DNA of 64,000 nt from Saccharospirillum sp. (GTDB taxonomy: Bacteria; Pseudomonadota; Gammaproteobacteria; Pseudomonadales; Natronospirillaceae), in contig JAIUML010000018.1 of NCBI GenBank assembly GCA_022565595.1, positions 1 through 64,000 of the forward strand, in the 5' to 3' direction. This document shows, piece after piece, positions 39,101 to 49,212 of the stretch (position 1 is the first letter of the stretch; every line of letters starts with the position of its first letter). The notes below the pieces were generated by a model, which searched no databases, had not been told where the DNA came from, and worked only from the letters and a program-made list of their open reading frames with translations. Position numbers and translations under genes: made by a program.

Positions 39101-40077
39101 TAGTTGCCGATTAATACAGTAGCGCTGCCTGTAAGGATGGAGCCTGAACCACCGCTGGCCACTACCTGATCACCTACTCGCGCTGCGGGCATGCTGCCAT
39201 TATTTAATTGGATTAGTGAACCTTGCAGGTTCATTATGGCGGAAGTGCTCATGTTTACCCCACTGCTCCCCTGTAGCTTGAGGTCACTCAAACTAGTAAT
39301 TTCGACACTTATAGCGTCTATTTCAAGCGAGCCTGAGCTCTGGAGAGACATGTCCTGTCCTGACTCAATGCTCATGTCACCGTTGGAAGTGATGACTATA
39401 GCTCCAGTTGAATACAGGTCCAGTAAGTCGGTATCAATGCTCACCAGATTGCCATCGCTGAGGATGTCGCCCGCCGCCCAGGCATCGACTGTATCGACAA
39501 TGATGTTGGTCCCGCCACCGATGGTTGAATGGCTGGCGGATACCCTATTGTCACGGCCGCCCGTTATCGAAGCATAGGGGCTGTTGATCTGATGATTCTC
39601 ACCGACGACCAGGCCACCATAGGCACTGTACTGATGTTCGGCTCCTAAAACGAGGTTGTGGCTACCGCTTCTGTCCTTGTTGCCAAAGGCGTCCTCGTTG
39701 TAACCGATGATGATGTTCCCTGAACCATTCTGGCTCTGGGTGTCACCGACGCCATTGCGAACGGTCAGGTTGCAATTTTCGACTATGAAGTTCTGCGACG
39801 CACTGTCATAGGCCACGCAACTCAGCAAGTGCTCCAACTGCTCCAGTCGGTCATCGTTTTGCGAGCCAAGCTCTGTTGCGCTTTCCAGCGAAGTCTGGGC
39901 GGTACTCAACTGCAGCTCAAGCTGCTCATTTTTTTCTTCAAGAGCAATCAACCGATTGAGCAGCTCTTCGTATTCAACAGATGTGGATTTGTTGTCACCA
40001 TTGGAAGCTGAGTTATCGTTACAAGCCGTTGTCAGCATGGTGAAGGCAATCGCCAGTGGTATCGTCCATGACTTCAT
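39100..40077 (-). CDS. Lipoprotein with coiled coil and YadA-head-like beta-roll repeats
   Basis: This protein has 325 residues with a lipoprotein signal (Cys19 in 'LTTACND'). A heptad-rich stretch (about 35-85, 'LLNRLIALEEKNEQLELQL') predicts a coiled coil. Next come short repeats such as 'GSGNIIIGYN', 'GSHNLVLGAE' and 'SHSTIGGGTN' that resemble trimeric-autotransporter head motifs. A Ser/Asp/Gly-rich region (about 210-325) follows with no membrane anchor domain. It may form a lipid-anchored trimeric rod on the outer membrane. ATG 40077 follows AAGGAGATGATC. No homologue is recognised. Confidence 0.8.
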   Translation of the reverse strand: MKSWTIPLAIAFTMLTTACNDNSASNGDNKSTSVEYEELLNRLIALEEKNEQLELQLSTAQTSLESATELGSQNDDRLEQLEHLLSCVAYDSASQNFIVENCNLTVRNGVGDTQSQNGSGNIIIGYNEDAFGNKDRSGSHNLVLGAEHQYSAYGGLVVGENHQINSPYASITGGRDNRVSASHSTIGGGTNIIVDTVDAWAAGDILSDGNLVSIDTDLLDLYSTGAIVITSNGDMSIESGQDMSLQSSGSLEIDAISVEITSLSDLKLQGSSGVNMSTSAIMNLQGSLIQLNNGSMPAARVGDQVVASGGSGSILTGSATVLIGN

Positions 40078-40334
40078 GATCATCTCCTTTAGAGACTGCT
40101 ATCGATAAAGGGGGGCAGGCGCACAATCAGATTGGTGGAGTCGAGTGCGTTTTGAATATAGCACCCGCATGAGAAAAGACAAAACATCCTGGACACCCTG
40201 AGGTTCGCAATCGGAACCGTCAGAGGGTTGAGCCTCAATAGTCGTAAAGGACTTCACGCGACTCGCCTATATTGGCCAGAGATGTCGAAAATACGGATAA
40301 TGGTCTCTCTTAATCACCATTGCCGAGCCAGCCT

Positions 40335-40790
40335 ATGACTATCTGGGTAGATGCAGATGCCTGCCCCACCATGATCAAGGAAATCCTCTACCGTGCTGCT
40401 GAGCGCACGCGTGAGCCTCTTGTGTTGGTGGCCAATCAGCCATTGCGGACGCCACCTTCAAAGGTGATCAGCTCTGTTCAAGTAGAATCCGGTTTTGATG
40501 TAGCGGACGATGAGATTGTGCGTCGGGTTGAGCCGGGTGATCTGGTCATTACCAGTGATATTCCGCTGGCGGCGGAAGTGATCGAGAAAGGGGGTGATGC
40601 GATCAGCGGTCGTGGTGAGCGCTTTACCAAAGACAACATCAAAGGTCGGCTGAACATCCGTGATTTCATGGATACGATGCGCGCCAGTGGCATACAATCC
40701 GGCGGGCCACCGGCCTTGAATCAGCGCGACCGTATGGCTTTTGCCAATGAACTGGATCGTTGGCTGGCACGGCGGATCAAGCCAGATTGA
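40335..40790 (+). CDS. YaiI/YqxD-family protein (DUF188)
   Basis: This protein has 151 residues (E. coli YaiI has 152) and starts '[18 protein letters not shown]', with '[22 protein letters not shown]' and '[14 protein letters not shown]'. All are family hallmarks. The Asp-rich start and 'TSDIPLA' suggest a PIN-like nuclease fold, but no activity is established. ATG 40335 has a poor ribosome site. It overlaps the convergent diguanylate cyclase gene by 14 nt. Confidence 0.9.
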   Translation: MTIWVDADACPTMIKEILYRAAERTREPLVLVANQPLRTPPSKVISSVQVESGFDVADDEIVRRVEPGDLVITSDIPLAAEVIEKGGDAISGRGERFTKDNIKGRLNIRDFMDTMRASGIQSGGPPALNQRDRMAFANELDRWLARRIKPD

Positions 40791-42480
40791 GCCGATTACG
40801 GCCTTCGGCTTTGGCTCTGTACATGGCATCATCAGCCTGTTGCAGTAGCTGATCGAGGCTGTCGCCAGGCTGAACCAGATAGCCACCAATGCTGGCTGTG
40901 ACTTCCCAGCCTCTGCCCTGCATCGCCTCTGCAATGCTCATGCACAAACGTTGGCCCAGTTGGTCCAGCGTGTTTTTGTCGCAAGGTGAGAGAATCACCA
41001 GAAACTCATCGCCACCCCAACGGGCGGCATTGTCGTAACGACGCAGGTTGCTGACCAGAGTGGATGAGATGACTTGCAGCGCCTCGTCACCGGTGGCGTG
41101 GCCGAAGCTGTCGTTCAGGGCCTTGAAGTGGTCCAGATCAATCCAGAAAATACCAAACTGGTGATTTTGACGCTGTTGCCGTTCCATTTCTGCTTCGATA
41201 ATCTCAGTGATACCCCGACGGTTGAACAGGTTGGTCAAGGGGTCGAGGCGAGTCAGCTCTTCGAGGGCTTTGGTGCGTTCCTGGACGCGGCCTTCGAGTT
41301 CTCGTGTCTGCTCGCGAATGGCCTGGGCCATGTCGGAAAAAATGCGGATCAGTTTGCCCATTTCCCCCTGCCCTTTGGGTAGAGCAACGTCATCGTAGCG
41401 CCTGTCTCGCAGAAGTTGCATGGCTTGCTCCAGGCCGGCAATGGGGTTGAGTAGCCAGCGCCTTAACATCAGGTAGAGAATCGCCAGGCTGACAACCAAA
41501 AACACCGTGAAGACCAGAACAATGGGCAGGAAGCGGTCTACAGGCATTAATACATCGAGATCAATCAGGGTAACTTCAAACCAGCCTATGGCTGGCAGAA
41601 AGGCAATACCGAGCAGGTGGCGACGGTTTTCCAGGGTCACGAAGTCGGTCAGTACGGTTTGGCTGTCATCGCTCACATCACGCAGTTGCGCCATCATATT
41701 GGCGACGCTTTGGCGGTCGGCCTCCTTATCCAGTAAGAGATCGATGGTGTTCTTCTGACCTTCGGGTTTGACCAGGCTGGCGAAGTCGATAAAGTTCTGG
41801 TCCCGATAGAGCTGGATGGCGCCGCTGTAATCCATGAAGAGTGAGGTTATGCCGGGTTCTCCGATATCCACTATGTCGCGCAGGAAGGCATCCAGTTCCA
41901 GGCCGGTGCCAACGATGCCCAGAATTTCACCGTTCTCATCTCGAATCAGCACGTCAATCCAGAGTTTGGTGACACCCAGTTCTGCATCCGGGTTGACGTT
42001 CAGGTGAAAATCGCGCCCTTCTTCAATAATCAGAAAGAACCAGGCGTCATCCGGGTTGTTTTTGTCGAGGTGATACCGCAAAGGTGCCTCGACGAATTCG
42101 TTGTCGGCATTGTTGTAGTAGTAGGCGCCGTCTTCCAGCAGGGCGACGAAATAGTTGCGATCACGAAAGCTGCGTCTGTAGCTTTCCATCTCCTCCAGGG
42201 CTTGAGCCTTGAGTGCCTCGTCCTGGCGTTGATGAGCCCAGCGCTTTAATGCAGGTGAGTCTGCCAGTTGGTGAGCCAGGGCGATTTCCCGCTCGAGTGG
42301 TTGGGATAAACGAGCGCTGTCGTAGCGAACCTGTATGGCGGCGACACGTTGGCCCCATTGCTCGACTATGTGGCTGGTTACTCGGTCAAAGGCAAGCCAT
42401 GTCGCTGTGGTAGCAAGCAATACCAGCAGGGTCGTGATCAAAATGAAGCGATTCTGCAGGCTCAAAATCCCTGTCTCCAA
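40777..42480 (-). CDS. Membrane-bound diguanylate cyclase with periplasmic Cache-type sensor
   Basis: This protein has 567 residues. TM1 is at about 12-30, a large periplasmic sensor (about 35-315) has Cache-like '[24 protein letters not shown]', TM2 is at about 318-340, then a HAMP-like linker, a short coiled coil and a GGDEF domain (about 400-567). The active site is 'RWGGDEFLV', and the inhibitory I-site RRYD sits five residues before it, so product inhibition is expected. It makes cyclic di-GMP from GTP in response to an unknown periplasmic ligand. Confidence 0.92.
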   Translation of the reverse strand: METGILSLQNRFILITTLLVLLATTATWLAFDRVTSHIVEQWGQRVAAIQVRYDSARLSQPLEREIALAHQLADSPALKRWAHQRQDEALKAQALEEMESYRRSFRDRNYFVALLEDGAYYYNNADNEFVEAPLRYHLDKNNPDDAWFFLIIEEGRDFHLNVNPDAELGVTKLWIDVLIRDENGEILGIVGTGLELDAFLRDIVDIGEPGITSLFMDYSGAIQLYRDQNFIDFASLVKPEGQKNTIDLLLDKEADRQSVANMMAQLRDVSDDSQTVLTDFVTLENRRHLLGIAFLPAIGWFEVTLIDLDVLMPVDRFLPIVLVFTVFLVVSLAILYLMLRRWLLNPIAGLEQAMQLLRDRRYDDVALPKGQGEMGKLIRIFSDMAQAIREQTRELEGRVQERTKALEELTRLDPLTNLFNRRGITEIIEAEMERQQRQNHQFGIFWIDLDHFKALNDSFGHATGDEALQVISSTLVSNLRRYDNAARWGGDEFLVILSPCDKNTLDQLGQRLCMSIAEAMQGRGWEVTASIGGYLVQPGDSLDQLLQQADDAMYRAKAEGRNRLNLA

Positions 42481-42603
42481 CTACATGAGCTTTTTCTTAT
42501 AATAAGCCAATCCCCAAAGAAGTAACAGTACAGTGGTTGCAACGCTGGTGCTCAGTGGCCATGGCGGTTTAACATAGAAACTCGGTTTGAAGAGATCGCT
42601 GCG

Positions 42604-43065
42604 ATGAGTGTTGCAAAAATCATGAATCAGGATTTCCAGACGGTAGACATGGATGACCCTCTGGAATGGATCAAGAAGCTCTTTGACGAGCAACGCTTTC
42701 ACCATGTGCTGGTGATGTCGAAAGGCAAGTTGGTGGGAGTGATTTCAGATCGTGATGTCCTGAAGAACATCAGCCCATACGTCGGCACCGTTGCTGAAAC
42801 CAGCAGGGACACTGCCACGCTGAAGAAAAAAGCGCACCAGATCATGACACGCCAACTGGTCACGGTAACCGACCTCGATACAGTGATGACGGCGGTAAAG
42901 ACCTTTAATCGTCACCGAATTTCCTGCCTGCCGGTGCTGAATGCGCGAGGGCGGCCCGTAGGCCTGCTGACCTGGCGTGACATTCTCAGAGCCATGGAGC
43001 GGATTGCCGAGCGTCGGTCACCGAACAAGGCTGGTGCAGAAGGTGACTTGCCCGGTCAGTCCTGA
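42604..43065 (+). CDS. Twin CBS-domain protein
   Basis: This cytosolic protein has 153 residues and two CBS modules: 'IMNQDFQTVDMDDPLEWIKKLF' with 'GVISDRDVLKNI', and 'IMTRQLVTVTDLDTVMTAVKTF' with 'GLLTWRDILRAM'. Such paired modules bind adenosyl nucleotides and act as energy or ligand sensors. It is divergent from the diguanylate cyclase gene; no effector domain is attached. Confidence 0.88.
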   Translation: MSVAKIMNQDFQTVDMDDPLEWIKKLFDEQRFHHVLVMSKGKLVGVISDRDVLKNISPYVGTVAETSRDTATLKKKAHQIMTRQLVTVTDLDTVMTAVKTFNRHRISCLPVLNARGRPVGLLTWRDILRAMERIAERRSPNKAGAEGDLPGQS

Positions 43066-43075
43066 GAAGAGTCCA

Positions 43076-44371
43076 TCAACCGGAGTGTTCCCTCGGTTCT
43101 GTCCGTCGCTCTTCCGGCGCTGCAATGTCATCTTCAGATTCCGGGTGCAGCGGCAGCACATTGGGTGAGGTGTGTATCATCGATACATACTGAGCTTCGT
43201 GATCCTCTGGCCGCTCGATGATGCTTGAGCGGCTCAATTGCCAGATGATGACTACGGCAAAGCCAACCAATACCAACATATAAAACCAGGGCAAAGCGGT
43301 ACCGCCCAGTCTTTGCAAGCCAACGCCGGCCAGCCCCGGGCCAATAAAAGAGCCCAGGCCGTAAAGCATCAGGAGGCCACTGGAGCCAGCGACCAGGTGA
43401 TCCTTGTGAATGCGGTCGACCAGGTGGGCGACAGAAATTGGGTAGATGGCCAGCACCATTCCGCAGAACACCATGGACAACACAGTCATGATCAACCGCT
43501 GACCTGGTATAAACCAGGCGACCAGTCCCATGGCCATGGCGAAACCGGCGGCGGCCACCAGCGTCAGCATCATCACTTTGCGTCGATCAAAGCGGTCCGA
43601 AAGACGCCCTACCGGGTATTGAATAAAGGCACCACCGAGGATGGACAGGGTGATAAAGCCAGCCAGTTGACTCTCGCTGTAGCCCAGGCTAGCGACAAAC
43701 AGAGGGGTCAGCCCCCAGAACGGGCCCATAACCAGCCCAGATATCACCACACCAGAGACGGCCACAGGCGCAGAGCGATAAAGCCGCTTGAGGTTGAGCT
43801 TGGGCATGTCGACGGCAACATGTGGCTGCTGTAGGCGCGTCCAGGAGACTGGCATGATGGCCGCGGTCACCAGCAAGGCAGCGAGACCAAAGAGGGTGAA
43901 ACTGGTGGCGCTGTCCAGGTGCAATAACTGCTGCGATGCGGCGATGGCGGTGAGGTTGACGAAGGTATAAATGGAGAACACTCGGCTGCGATACTCATCG
44001 GGTGTCTGGCCGTTCAACCAGCTTTCGATGACGGTGTACATAACGAACACCCCAAAACCGGTGAGAAAACGAATGATCAGCCAGGCGGTCGGATGGACCA
44101 CCAGAACGTAGGCAAGAATACTGCACGCCAGCATCGCCGTGCTGAAGGTAAAGCAGCGGATGTGCCCCATTCGCTTGATCAGATTAGACGCGAGCTGAGA
44201 TCCGATCAGTGCTCCCAGAAAATAGGAGGATGTCAGAAAGCCCAGGAACTGTTCAGAGAACCCCTCGTCGACACCGCGAAGAATCAATAAGGTACTGAGC
44301 AGGCTGTTGCCCAGGAGTAACAAACAGATGCCAAGAAATAGCGCAAGAATGGACAGCAGAATGGAGCGCAT
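43076..44371 (-). CDS. Major facilitator superfamily transporter (YcaD-like)
   Basis: This membrane protein has 431 residues, twelve predicted helices and a cytoplasmic tail (about 385-431) rich in Glu, Arg and Pro. Features are 'GSQLASNLIKRMGHIRCFTF' after TM2, 'YTVIESWLNGQTPDEYRSRVF' in the TM4-5 region (typical of YcaD-like carriers) and 'GRLSDRFDRRKVM' in the second half. Substrate unknown. It is convergent with the CBS gene. Confidence 0.88.
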   Translation of the reverse strand: MRSILLSILALFLGICLLLLGNSLLSTLLILRGVDEGFSEQFLGFLTSSYFLGALIGSQLASNLIKRMGHIRCFTFSTAMLACSILAYVLVVHPTAWLIIRFLTGFGVFVMYTVIESWLNGQTPDEYRSRVFSIYTFVNLTAIAASQQLLHLDSATSFTLFGLAALLVTAAIMPVSWTRLQQPHVAVDMPKLNLKRLYRSAPVAVSGVVISGLVMGPFWGLTPLFVASLGYSESQLAGFITLSILGGAFIQYPVGRLSDRFDRRKVMMLTLVAAAGFAMAMGLVAWFIPGQRLIMTVLSMVFCGMVLAIYPISVAHLVDRIHKDHLVAGSSGLLMLYGLGSFIGPGLAGVGLQRLGGTALPWFYMLVLVGFAVVIIWQLSRSSIIERPEDHEAQYVSMIHTSPNVLPLHPESEDDIAAPEERRTEPREHSG

Positions 44372-44584
44372 GGGCCTTCCAGAGACAAAGAATTACAGAC
44401 AATGAGGGTAGTGCATAGCGGCGGCGGATTCTACCGGAAAGCTCAACCGCAAGACACTGCTTTGCAGCTTGAAAATAGGGTAAACCGAACGATCAGGAAC
44501 TTTATTGGTGTAAAGCGCTCTTAACAAGGATTCCAGGCCATTTAATGAATCCTGTTCCCGGTAAACTTTGATTCAGGCAATTTT

Positions 44585-45457
44585 ATGGATACAGCAACAT
44601 TGCCAGAAACACTGGCCATCGCAATTGCCATGATTTTGGGCGTTTTCGCTTCCAGTGTGCTGCATCTGTCCCAGGGTTTGATGCGGATGGGGCTGATGAA
44701 TCTTCGCATCAACCCGCAAGATCGACGGGCCAGGTGGCGTTACATTGCTGGCTTGCTGATGAACTTTACGGCGCCACTCTGGGTAATGCTGGCCAATCTC
44801 TTTGCGCCAATAATCTGGTTTACTTCCATGTTCGCCACCGGTCTTGTGGCGTTATTGGTGTTCTCGCGATCTGTTCTGAAAGAGCCGCTCAGTTCATGGC
44901 AAGTGGCCGGCGCTGCTTTGATTCTATTGGCAACCGCCGCCCTGGCAGCTTCGTTACGAGGTGACATGGCTGGCAGTGAATCAGACATTCAGACTCTGGT
45001 GGTTGCGACTTTGATCTGGGTCATGGCGGCACCGCTTGTAGGGTGGGCCTTGAAACGCAACAGGCTGAGTCTGCAAGAGCTTTTCTTTGGCGCTCTGGCT
45101 GGCGGCTTTTTGGCACTGGACGCATTGTGGAAACGACTTGCGCAAACATCAGCAACAGGTGAGGTCAACTTGCTACCGGAGGACCCTTCTGGTTGGTTAC
45201 TGCTGCTGTCAAGTTTTACCGGTGCCGGAGGTGCTTTTCTGATGATGCAGTGGGCTTACCTGCGTCAGTGTCGTGCATCGGCTGTGGTGATCAGTTACAA
45301 CGTTATGTACGTTCTGTTGCCACTTGGGCTGACGCTGATTGTATCTGGCACTGAAGCCTTGAGTGTGGCTACGGTAGTGGCTGTCATGTTGTTGTTGGTA
45401 GGGGCTGCGATGACGGCCAATCGTCCGGCAGCAGAGGCAGCAAGAATGGCTCAATGA
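44585..45457 (+). CDS. DMT/EamA-like membrane transporter
   Basis: This protein has 290 residues and nine to ten hydrophobic helices. The drug/metabolite-transporter character is seen in 'FATGLVALLVFSRSVLKEPLSSWQVAGAALIL' territory and the repeated late 'VMLLLVGAAMTANRP'. A short basic loop 'NPQDRRARWRYIAG' follows TM1. The substrate is unknown. It stands alone, flanked by the MFS gene (divergent) and a response regulator (convergent). Confidence 0.75.
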   Translation: MDTATLPETLAIAIAMILGVFASSVLHLSQGLMRMGLMNLRINPQDRRARWRYIAGLLMNFTAPLWVMLANLFAPIIWFTSMFATGLVALLVFSRSVLKEPLSSWQVAGAALILLATAALAASLRGDMAGSESDIQTLVVATLIWVMAAPLVGWALKRNRLSLQELFFGALAGGFLALDALWKRLAQTSATGEVNLLPEDPSGWLLLLSSFTGAGGAFLMMQWAYLRQCRASAVVISYNVMYVLLPLGLTLIVSGTEALSVATVVAVMLLLVGAAMTANRPAAEAARMAQ

Positions 45458-45491
45458 CTGAAAACGACCCTCCTGCCAGAATCAGGCATTT

Positions 45492-45881
45492 TTAATGCTG
45501 GCATTGCTGCCAGATGTTGCGTATCCGGTCGCTCAGGCTCATCGGGTCGAAGGGTTTGGAGATGATGTCGGCTATGCCCAGTTGTCGGTAGCGAGCGAGA
45601 TCTTCTTCCTGCACCTTGGCAGTCATGAAGACGACCGGCGTATTCTCCAGGTGCCCCAGCTCCTTTAGAGCCTGGTAAGTTTCAATGCCATCGATACCGG
45701 GCATCATGACGTCCAGCAGGATGAGCTCGGGTTGAAAGTCCGCGACCTTGTCCAACGCCTCTTGCCCAGAACTGCATAATTCGACGGTAAAGCCGCCGAC
45801 ATGGGCCAGCGCCAGCTCACCCACCGCCTGGATATCGGCGTCGTCTTCAACGTACAGAATGCGCGTCAGAGTTGTGGTCAC
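45492..45881 (-). CDS. Single-domain response regulator
   Basis: This is a receiver domain only (129 residues). The acidic pair is in 'YVEDDADIQ', the phosphoacceptor Asp57 is in 'LILLDVMMPGIDG', with Thr in 'VFMTAKV' and Lys in 'ISKPFDP'. It has no output domain, so it passes the signal to a partner protein or to a phosphorelay. It is encoded 10 nt downstream of the sensor kinase. Confidence 0.92.
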   Translation of the reverse strand: MTTTLTRILYVEDDADIQAVGELALAHVGGFTVELCSSGQEALDKVADFQPELILLDVMMPGIDGIETYQALKELGHLENTPVVFMTAKVQEEDLARYRQLGIADIISKPFDPMSLSDRIRNIWQQCQH

Positions 45882-45891
45882 GGTCTTTTCC

Positions 45892-47661
45892 TCATTGATC
45901 CATTACAGCCGGGAACTGCACCCAGAAATGCGCACCGTTCTCATTATGGTAGCCGACCTGTCCTGCCATATGTTCGGCGATTTCCTTGCAGATAGCCAGC
46001 CCCAGCCCTGTGCCTTTGATAGCGCGGGTCGTGCCTACCTCAGCTTGAGAAAAGCGGGTAAAAAGCTCACTGACAAAGTGCTCCGGAACACCCTCTCCCT
46101 GATCGCTGACGGTGATCAACAGGTTCGGACCGTCCCGTCGAGCGCTAACCGTGACTCGACTTCTGGCCGGTGCATGCTTGATCGCGTTGGTCAGATAGTT
46201 GTCGACTATCTGTTGCAGGCGCCCGGCATCAACCTCTACCTCGATGTTTTCATCAATAGTCAAACCAAGCCGAACCTGGTAATGTTGTGCCATCATCCGA
46301 TTGCGCTCAACGCTGGCTTGCAGAATAGGCTCGACCTCGCAGCGTTGAATATTGAACTCCATACGACCGGCCTGAAGTTTATTGAAATCGAGCAAGTCCT
46401 GTATCAGCGTTTGCAGGCGCTCGGCATTACGATGTGACAACTTGACCAGTTCCTGCACTTTGTCAGGCATTTCTCCGGCAACACCAGAATTCAATAACCC
46501 CAGGGCACCATTAAGCGCTGTCAGTGGGGTGCGCAGTTCATGGCTGACGGTGGATACGAATTCTTCCTTGAGTCTGCTCAGGCGGTTACGTTCGTCCGTC
46601 AGAGAGTTGAATGCCAGGGTGAGGTCGCGAATTTCCTCAATGCCGGATACCGGCAAGGGTTCACTCAGTTCGGGGTCTCGTGCCATTTTTTGTATGCGCC
46701 GCGTTAACCGGCTAAGTGGCGTCATTGAGTGGCGCACAGCCCAATAGCCGAAGCTTGCCAGTACCAGGCAGATGCCGATGCTCAATGCCAGAAACCGCTG
46801 AAAAGAAGCACGAGCCGGTGCCAGAATTTCCGTCACCGGGTTGGCCTTCAGTATGATCCAGTTCAGAGTTGGAATGACGGCGGTGGCATAGAGTTGGCGA
46901 CTGCCATCCGGCATGGTAACCGTTCCGGTACTGATGCCTTGCAAGGCGCGGTCGATCAATGGGTTCAGGCCCGGGTCGGGCAACTCGGTAATGGACAGGC
47001 CCTGTTGATCGGGATTGCCCTGGACGTAGTAGAAGTTGTCGGCGTCCAGTATCTGGAGGCCGAGTCGCTCCATGGTCTCCAGGCTGGCTGCCGAAATCAC
47101 CGACGTTTCGGAAAGATCAACAGTGCCGCCGACAATGCCCAACAACTGCCCCTCATTGCCGAGAATGGGGTGCAGGAAAGAGATCAACGGCAGACCCGTG
47201 GCTCGGCCAATGATGGGTTGGCTGATCACTGGTGCATTGCTTCTCAGCAAACGCCTGAAATGAGGCCTGTCTGCGTAGTTGGTACCAAGACGGCCGGGCA
47301 CATGAATGTTCTCGGCGATGGCGTTGGCTTCGCTATCCAGAACAATGATGGCTGATGAAAACAGAGCTTCCAGCCGACTTCGGTTGGTCAAGGCCCGCTC
47401 CATGTTTTGCGGGTCAACGAGGCGGTAGCCATCACTCAATTCCCGGGCAAGGTTTTCCAGAGCGAACAATCGCAGCGTCAATTCGGCTTCGATCTGATTG
47501 GACAGTTGCCGTGTTTCAAAGGCCTGTTGGCGCGACAATTCAGCCTCCAGATCCCGAACCAGACTTTGATAGGCGAGCAGCAGAACAGTAGTGAGCGTGA
47601 GCAGGCTGCTCATCAGTATCACGAGGGCGAGGCGCCCGCGAAGTGAGTGGATCAGAAGCAA
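45892..47661 (-). CDS. Sensor histidine kinase with periplasmic double-Cache sensor
   Basis: This membrane kinase has 589 residues. TM1 is at about 12-32, a periplasmic dCache-like domain at about 40-285 ('DRPHFRRLL', 'GIVGGTVDLS'), TM2 at about 292-312, then HAMP, HisKA with the phosphoacceptor His in 'FVSTVSHELRTPLTAL' and HATPase with 'NYLTNAIKHAP', 'DQGEGVPE' and 'GTGLGLAICKEI'. TTG 47661 is the best start, with GGGAG 6 nt upstream; no suitable ATG precedes TM1. It pairs with the single-domain regulator. Confidence 0.92.
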   Translation of the reverse strand: MLLIHSLRGRLALVILMSSLLTLTTVLLLAYQSLVRDLEAELSRQQAFETRQLSNQIEAELTLRLFALENLARELSDGYRLVDPQNMERALTNRSRLEALFSSAIIVLDSEANAIAENIHVPGRLGTNYADRPHFRRLLRSNAPVISQPIIGRATGLPLISFLHPILGNEGQLLGIVGGTVDLSETSVISAASLETMERLGLQILDADNFYYVQGNPDQQGLSITELPDPGLNPLIDRALQGISTGTVTMPDGSRQLYATAVIPTLNWIILKANPVTEILAPARASFQRFLALSIGICLVLASFGYWAVRHSMTPLSRLTRRIQKMARDPELSEPLPVSGIEEIRDLTLAFNSLTDERNRLSRLKEEFVSTVSHELRTPLTALNGALGLLNSGVAGEMPDKVQELVKLSHRNAERLQTLIQDLLDFNKLQAGRMEFNIQRCEVEPILQASVERNRMMAQHYQVRLGLTIDENIEVEVDAGRLQQIVDNYLTNAIKHAPARSRVTVSARRDGPNLLITVSDQGEGVPEHFVSELFTRFSQAEVGTTRAIKGTGLGLAICKEIAEHMAGQVGYHNENGAHFWVQFPAVMDQ

Positions 47662-47746
47662 AGCTGTCTCCCGCGTCAGGCTTTACGTATCGTTATTCGA
47701 CACGGCAGGAGTATATAAGAGATGAAGGTAGCCTGCCTGCTGAGGC

Positions 47747-47764
47747 CGGCACATCCATGTGCCG
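47747..47764. repeat. 8-bp hairpin downstream of the DUF4397 gene
   Basis: CGGCACAT-CC-ATGTGCCG is a perfect stem, nested inside a wider GCCTGCTG/CAGCAGGC pairing. No T-run follows in the direction of the DUF4397 gene, so it is a weak terminator or an mRNA-end stabiliser. Confidence 0.45.
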
Positions 47765-47805
47765 ATTCGTTATTAATAGATTACAGCAGGCTTTGCTGGA
47801 AGTCC

Positions 47806-49212
47806 TTAATCGCTGGGAGAGTCATCAATCAGCTGCGGTTGAGGGCCGGTCTCCGTATCGCCAGGGTTACGGGCGATAGCGGTATAGATTTGGCCGGCGG
47901 CGAGGTCGTCCAGATTGACGTCAATGGCAACCGTTTTGGTTCCGGTCGGTGTGACCTTGACGTTGTAGCTGCCAGCGGCCAACGCGACGAACCCGGTTGT
48001 TGCCTTGTAGGGCACATTGGAAAAAGTCGGCTCTGCTGTCGAGATGTCGCCATCGGCAGTGACATAAATATCCACTTCTGCAGTGTCACTGGCGCCGTGG
48101 ATGATACGTACTTTCACGGCGGTGGCCACGGAGCGGCGGTCGTCGACAAAGGGTACCAGTTCGAGGTTGCCTTCAGCGGCCGTACCCAATGCGAGAACAC
48201 TGTAGGACATGCCCCGTACCAGTTCGACACCTTCTGCAGAGATGGCTGCAGTGGCACCGTCGGCGCTGACTGCGAGGTCATAACTGCCTGCTGCGACTTC
48301 GGCGTAGTTGGATACGTCCTTAAAATCGACGTCCGGGAAGACCGCTGTACCGGTCACATCAGCATCCAGGCCTTCGGTCGTGTCGGCGCCAGCGTAGACA
48401 GAAACTTCACCGACATCGCTGACCAGGTGCGCAGCACGAACGGCCGCGCCTCCGACTGCGTCGTAAATGATTGAGCTGCCTTCACCATCCAGTACGGCAA
48501 GTGCAATTGGGGATTCACCAACACCGGATGCATTAGGAATGGCGCCAATAAACAGATCCGAACCTGCGGCGAGGGAGAGGGTGCCCGAGTCAAAGACCAC
48601 AGCACTGGCATCGCCCTCGGCGGTCACTCTAATACGGTAGTCGTCACCGGCATCCAACAATACGGGGCCAAGTGCTGCGGTATCAGTGAAACGAACGGTA
48701 CCGGCAACGGTGTTGGGACTCAGGCTGTCTCCTGAAGCGGTTACATGAATATCGACATCTGGCGCGCCAGCGGTGAGGTGGGCTACCTGAACTCGAACAC
48801 GTTCGCTGTCGGTGGTGGCGCCATCATCTGCAAAAATTTTGGCCGAGATTTCATTCAGGTTATTGACGGCGACAACGGTGTAGTTCACTCCGTCCATCAA
48901 GGTAGGCATGGCTTCAATGACAGCATCTGCCGTATCACTCATGTCGGGGAGGATGCCGTACACTTCAACTTCGTACTGCTTTGCATCGATGTTGGCCCAG
49001 GCAGAGGCTTCGCCATAGTCCAACGCTTCGATCGCTGGTGTCATGGCACTATCCAGATAAACATTGACGGCGGGTGCGTTCGGGGAGGCATGAAGAACGC
49101 GAAGATTGGCTTTGGCGAGGTCATCGTCACCATTGCTGGAAGACGAAGATTCACATCCAGCCAGAACCAGGCCGCCGACTGCCATAGCAGCAATCAGGTG
49201 TTGTTTTATCAT
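47806..49212 (-). CDS. DUF4397-domain lipoprotein
   Basis: This protein has 468 residues with a lipoprotein signal (Cys20 in 'LVLAGCESS') and a Ser-rich linker. About four related beta-rich units follow, beginning 'ANLRVLHASPNAPAVNVYLD', 'VRVQVAHLTAGAPDVDIHVT', 'AVRAAHLVSDVGEVSVYAG' and 'VKVRIIHGASDTAEVDIYVT'. These are DUF4397 repeats. The protein is acidic and Ala/Gly/Asp-rich, as expected for an envelope protein of a marine or salt-tolerant bacterium. Function unknown. ATG 49212 precedes a typical short signal. Confidence 0.88.
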   Translation of the reverse strand: MIKQHLIAAMAVGGLVLAGCESSSSSNGDDDLAKANLRVLHASPNAPAVNVYLDSAMTPAIEALDYGEASAWANIDAKQYEVEVYGILPDMSDTADAVIEAMPTLMDGVNYTVVAVNNLNEISAKIFADDGATTDSERVRVQVAHLTAGAPDVDIHVTASGDSLSPNTVAGTVRFTDTAALGPVLLDAGDDYRIRVTAEGDASAVVFDSGTLSLAAGSDLFIGAIPNASGVGESPIALAVLDGEGSSIIYDAVGGAAVRAAHLVSDVGEVSVYAGADTTEGLDADVTGTAVFPDVDFKDVSNYAEVAAGSYDLAVSADGATAAISAEGVELVRGMSYSVLALGTAAEGNLELVPFVDDRRSVATAVKVRIIHGASDTAEVDIYVTADGDISTAEPTFSNVPYKATTGFVALAAGSYNVKVTPTGTKTVAIDVNLDDLAAGQIYTAIARNPGDTETGPQPQLIDDSPSD

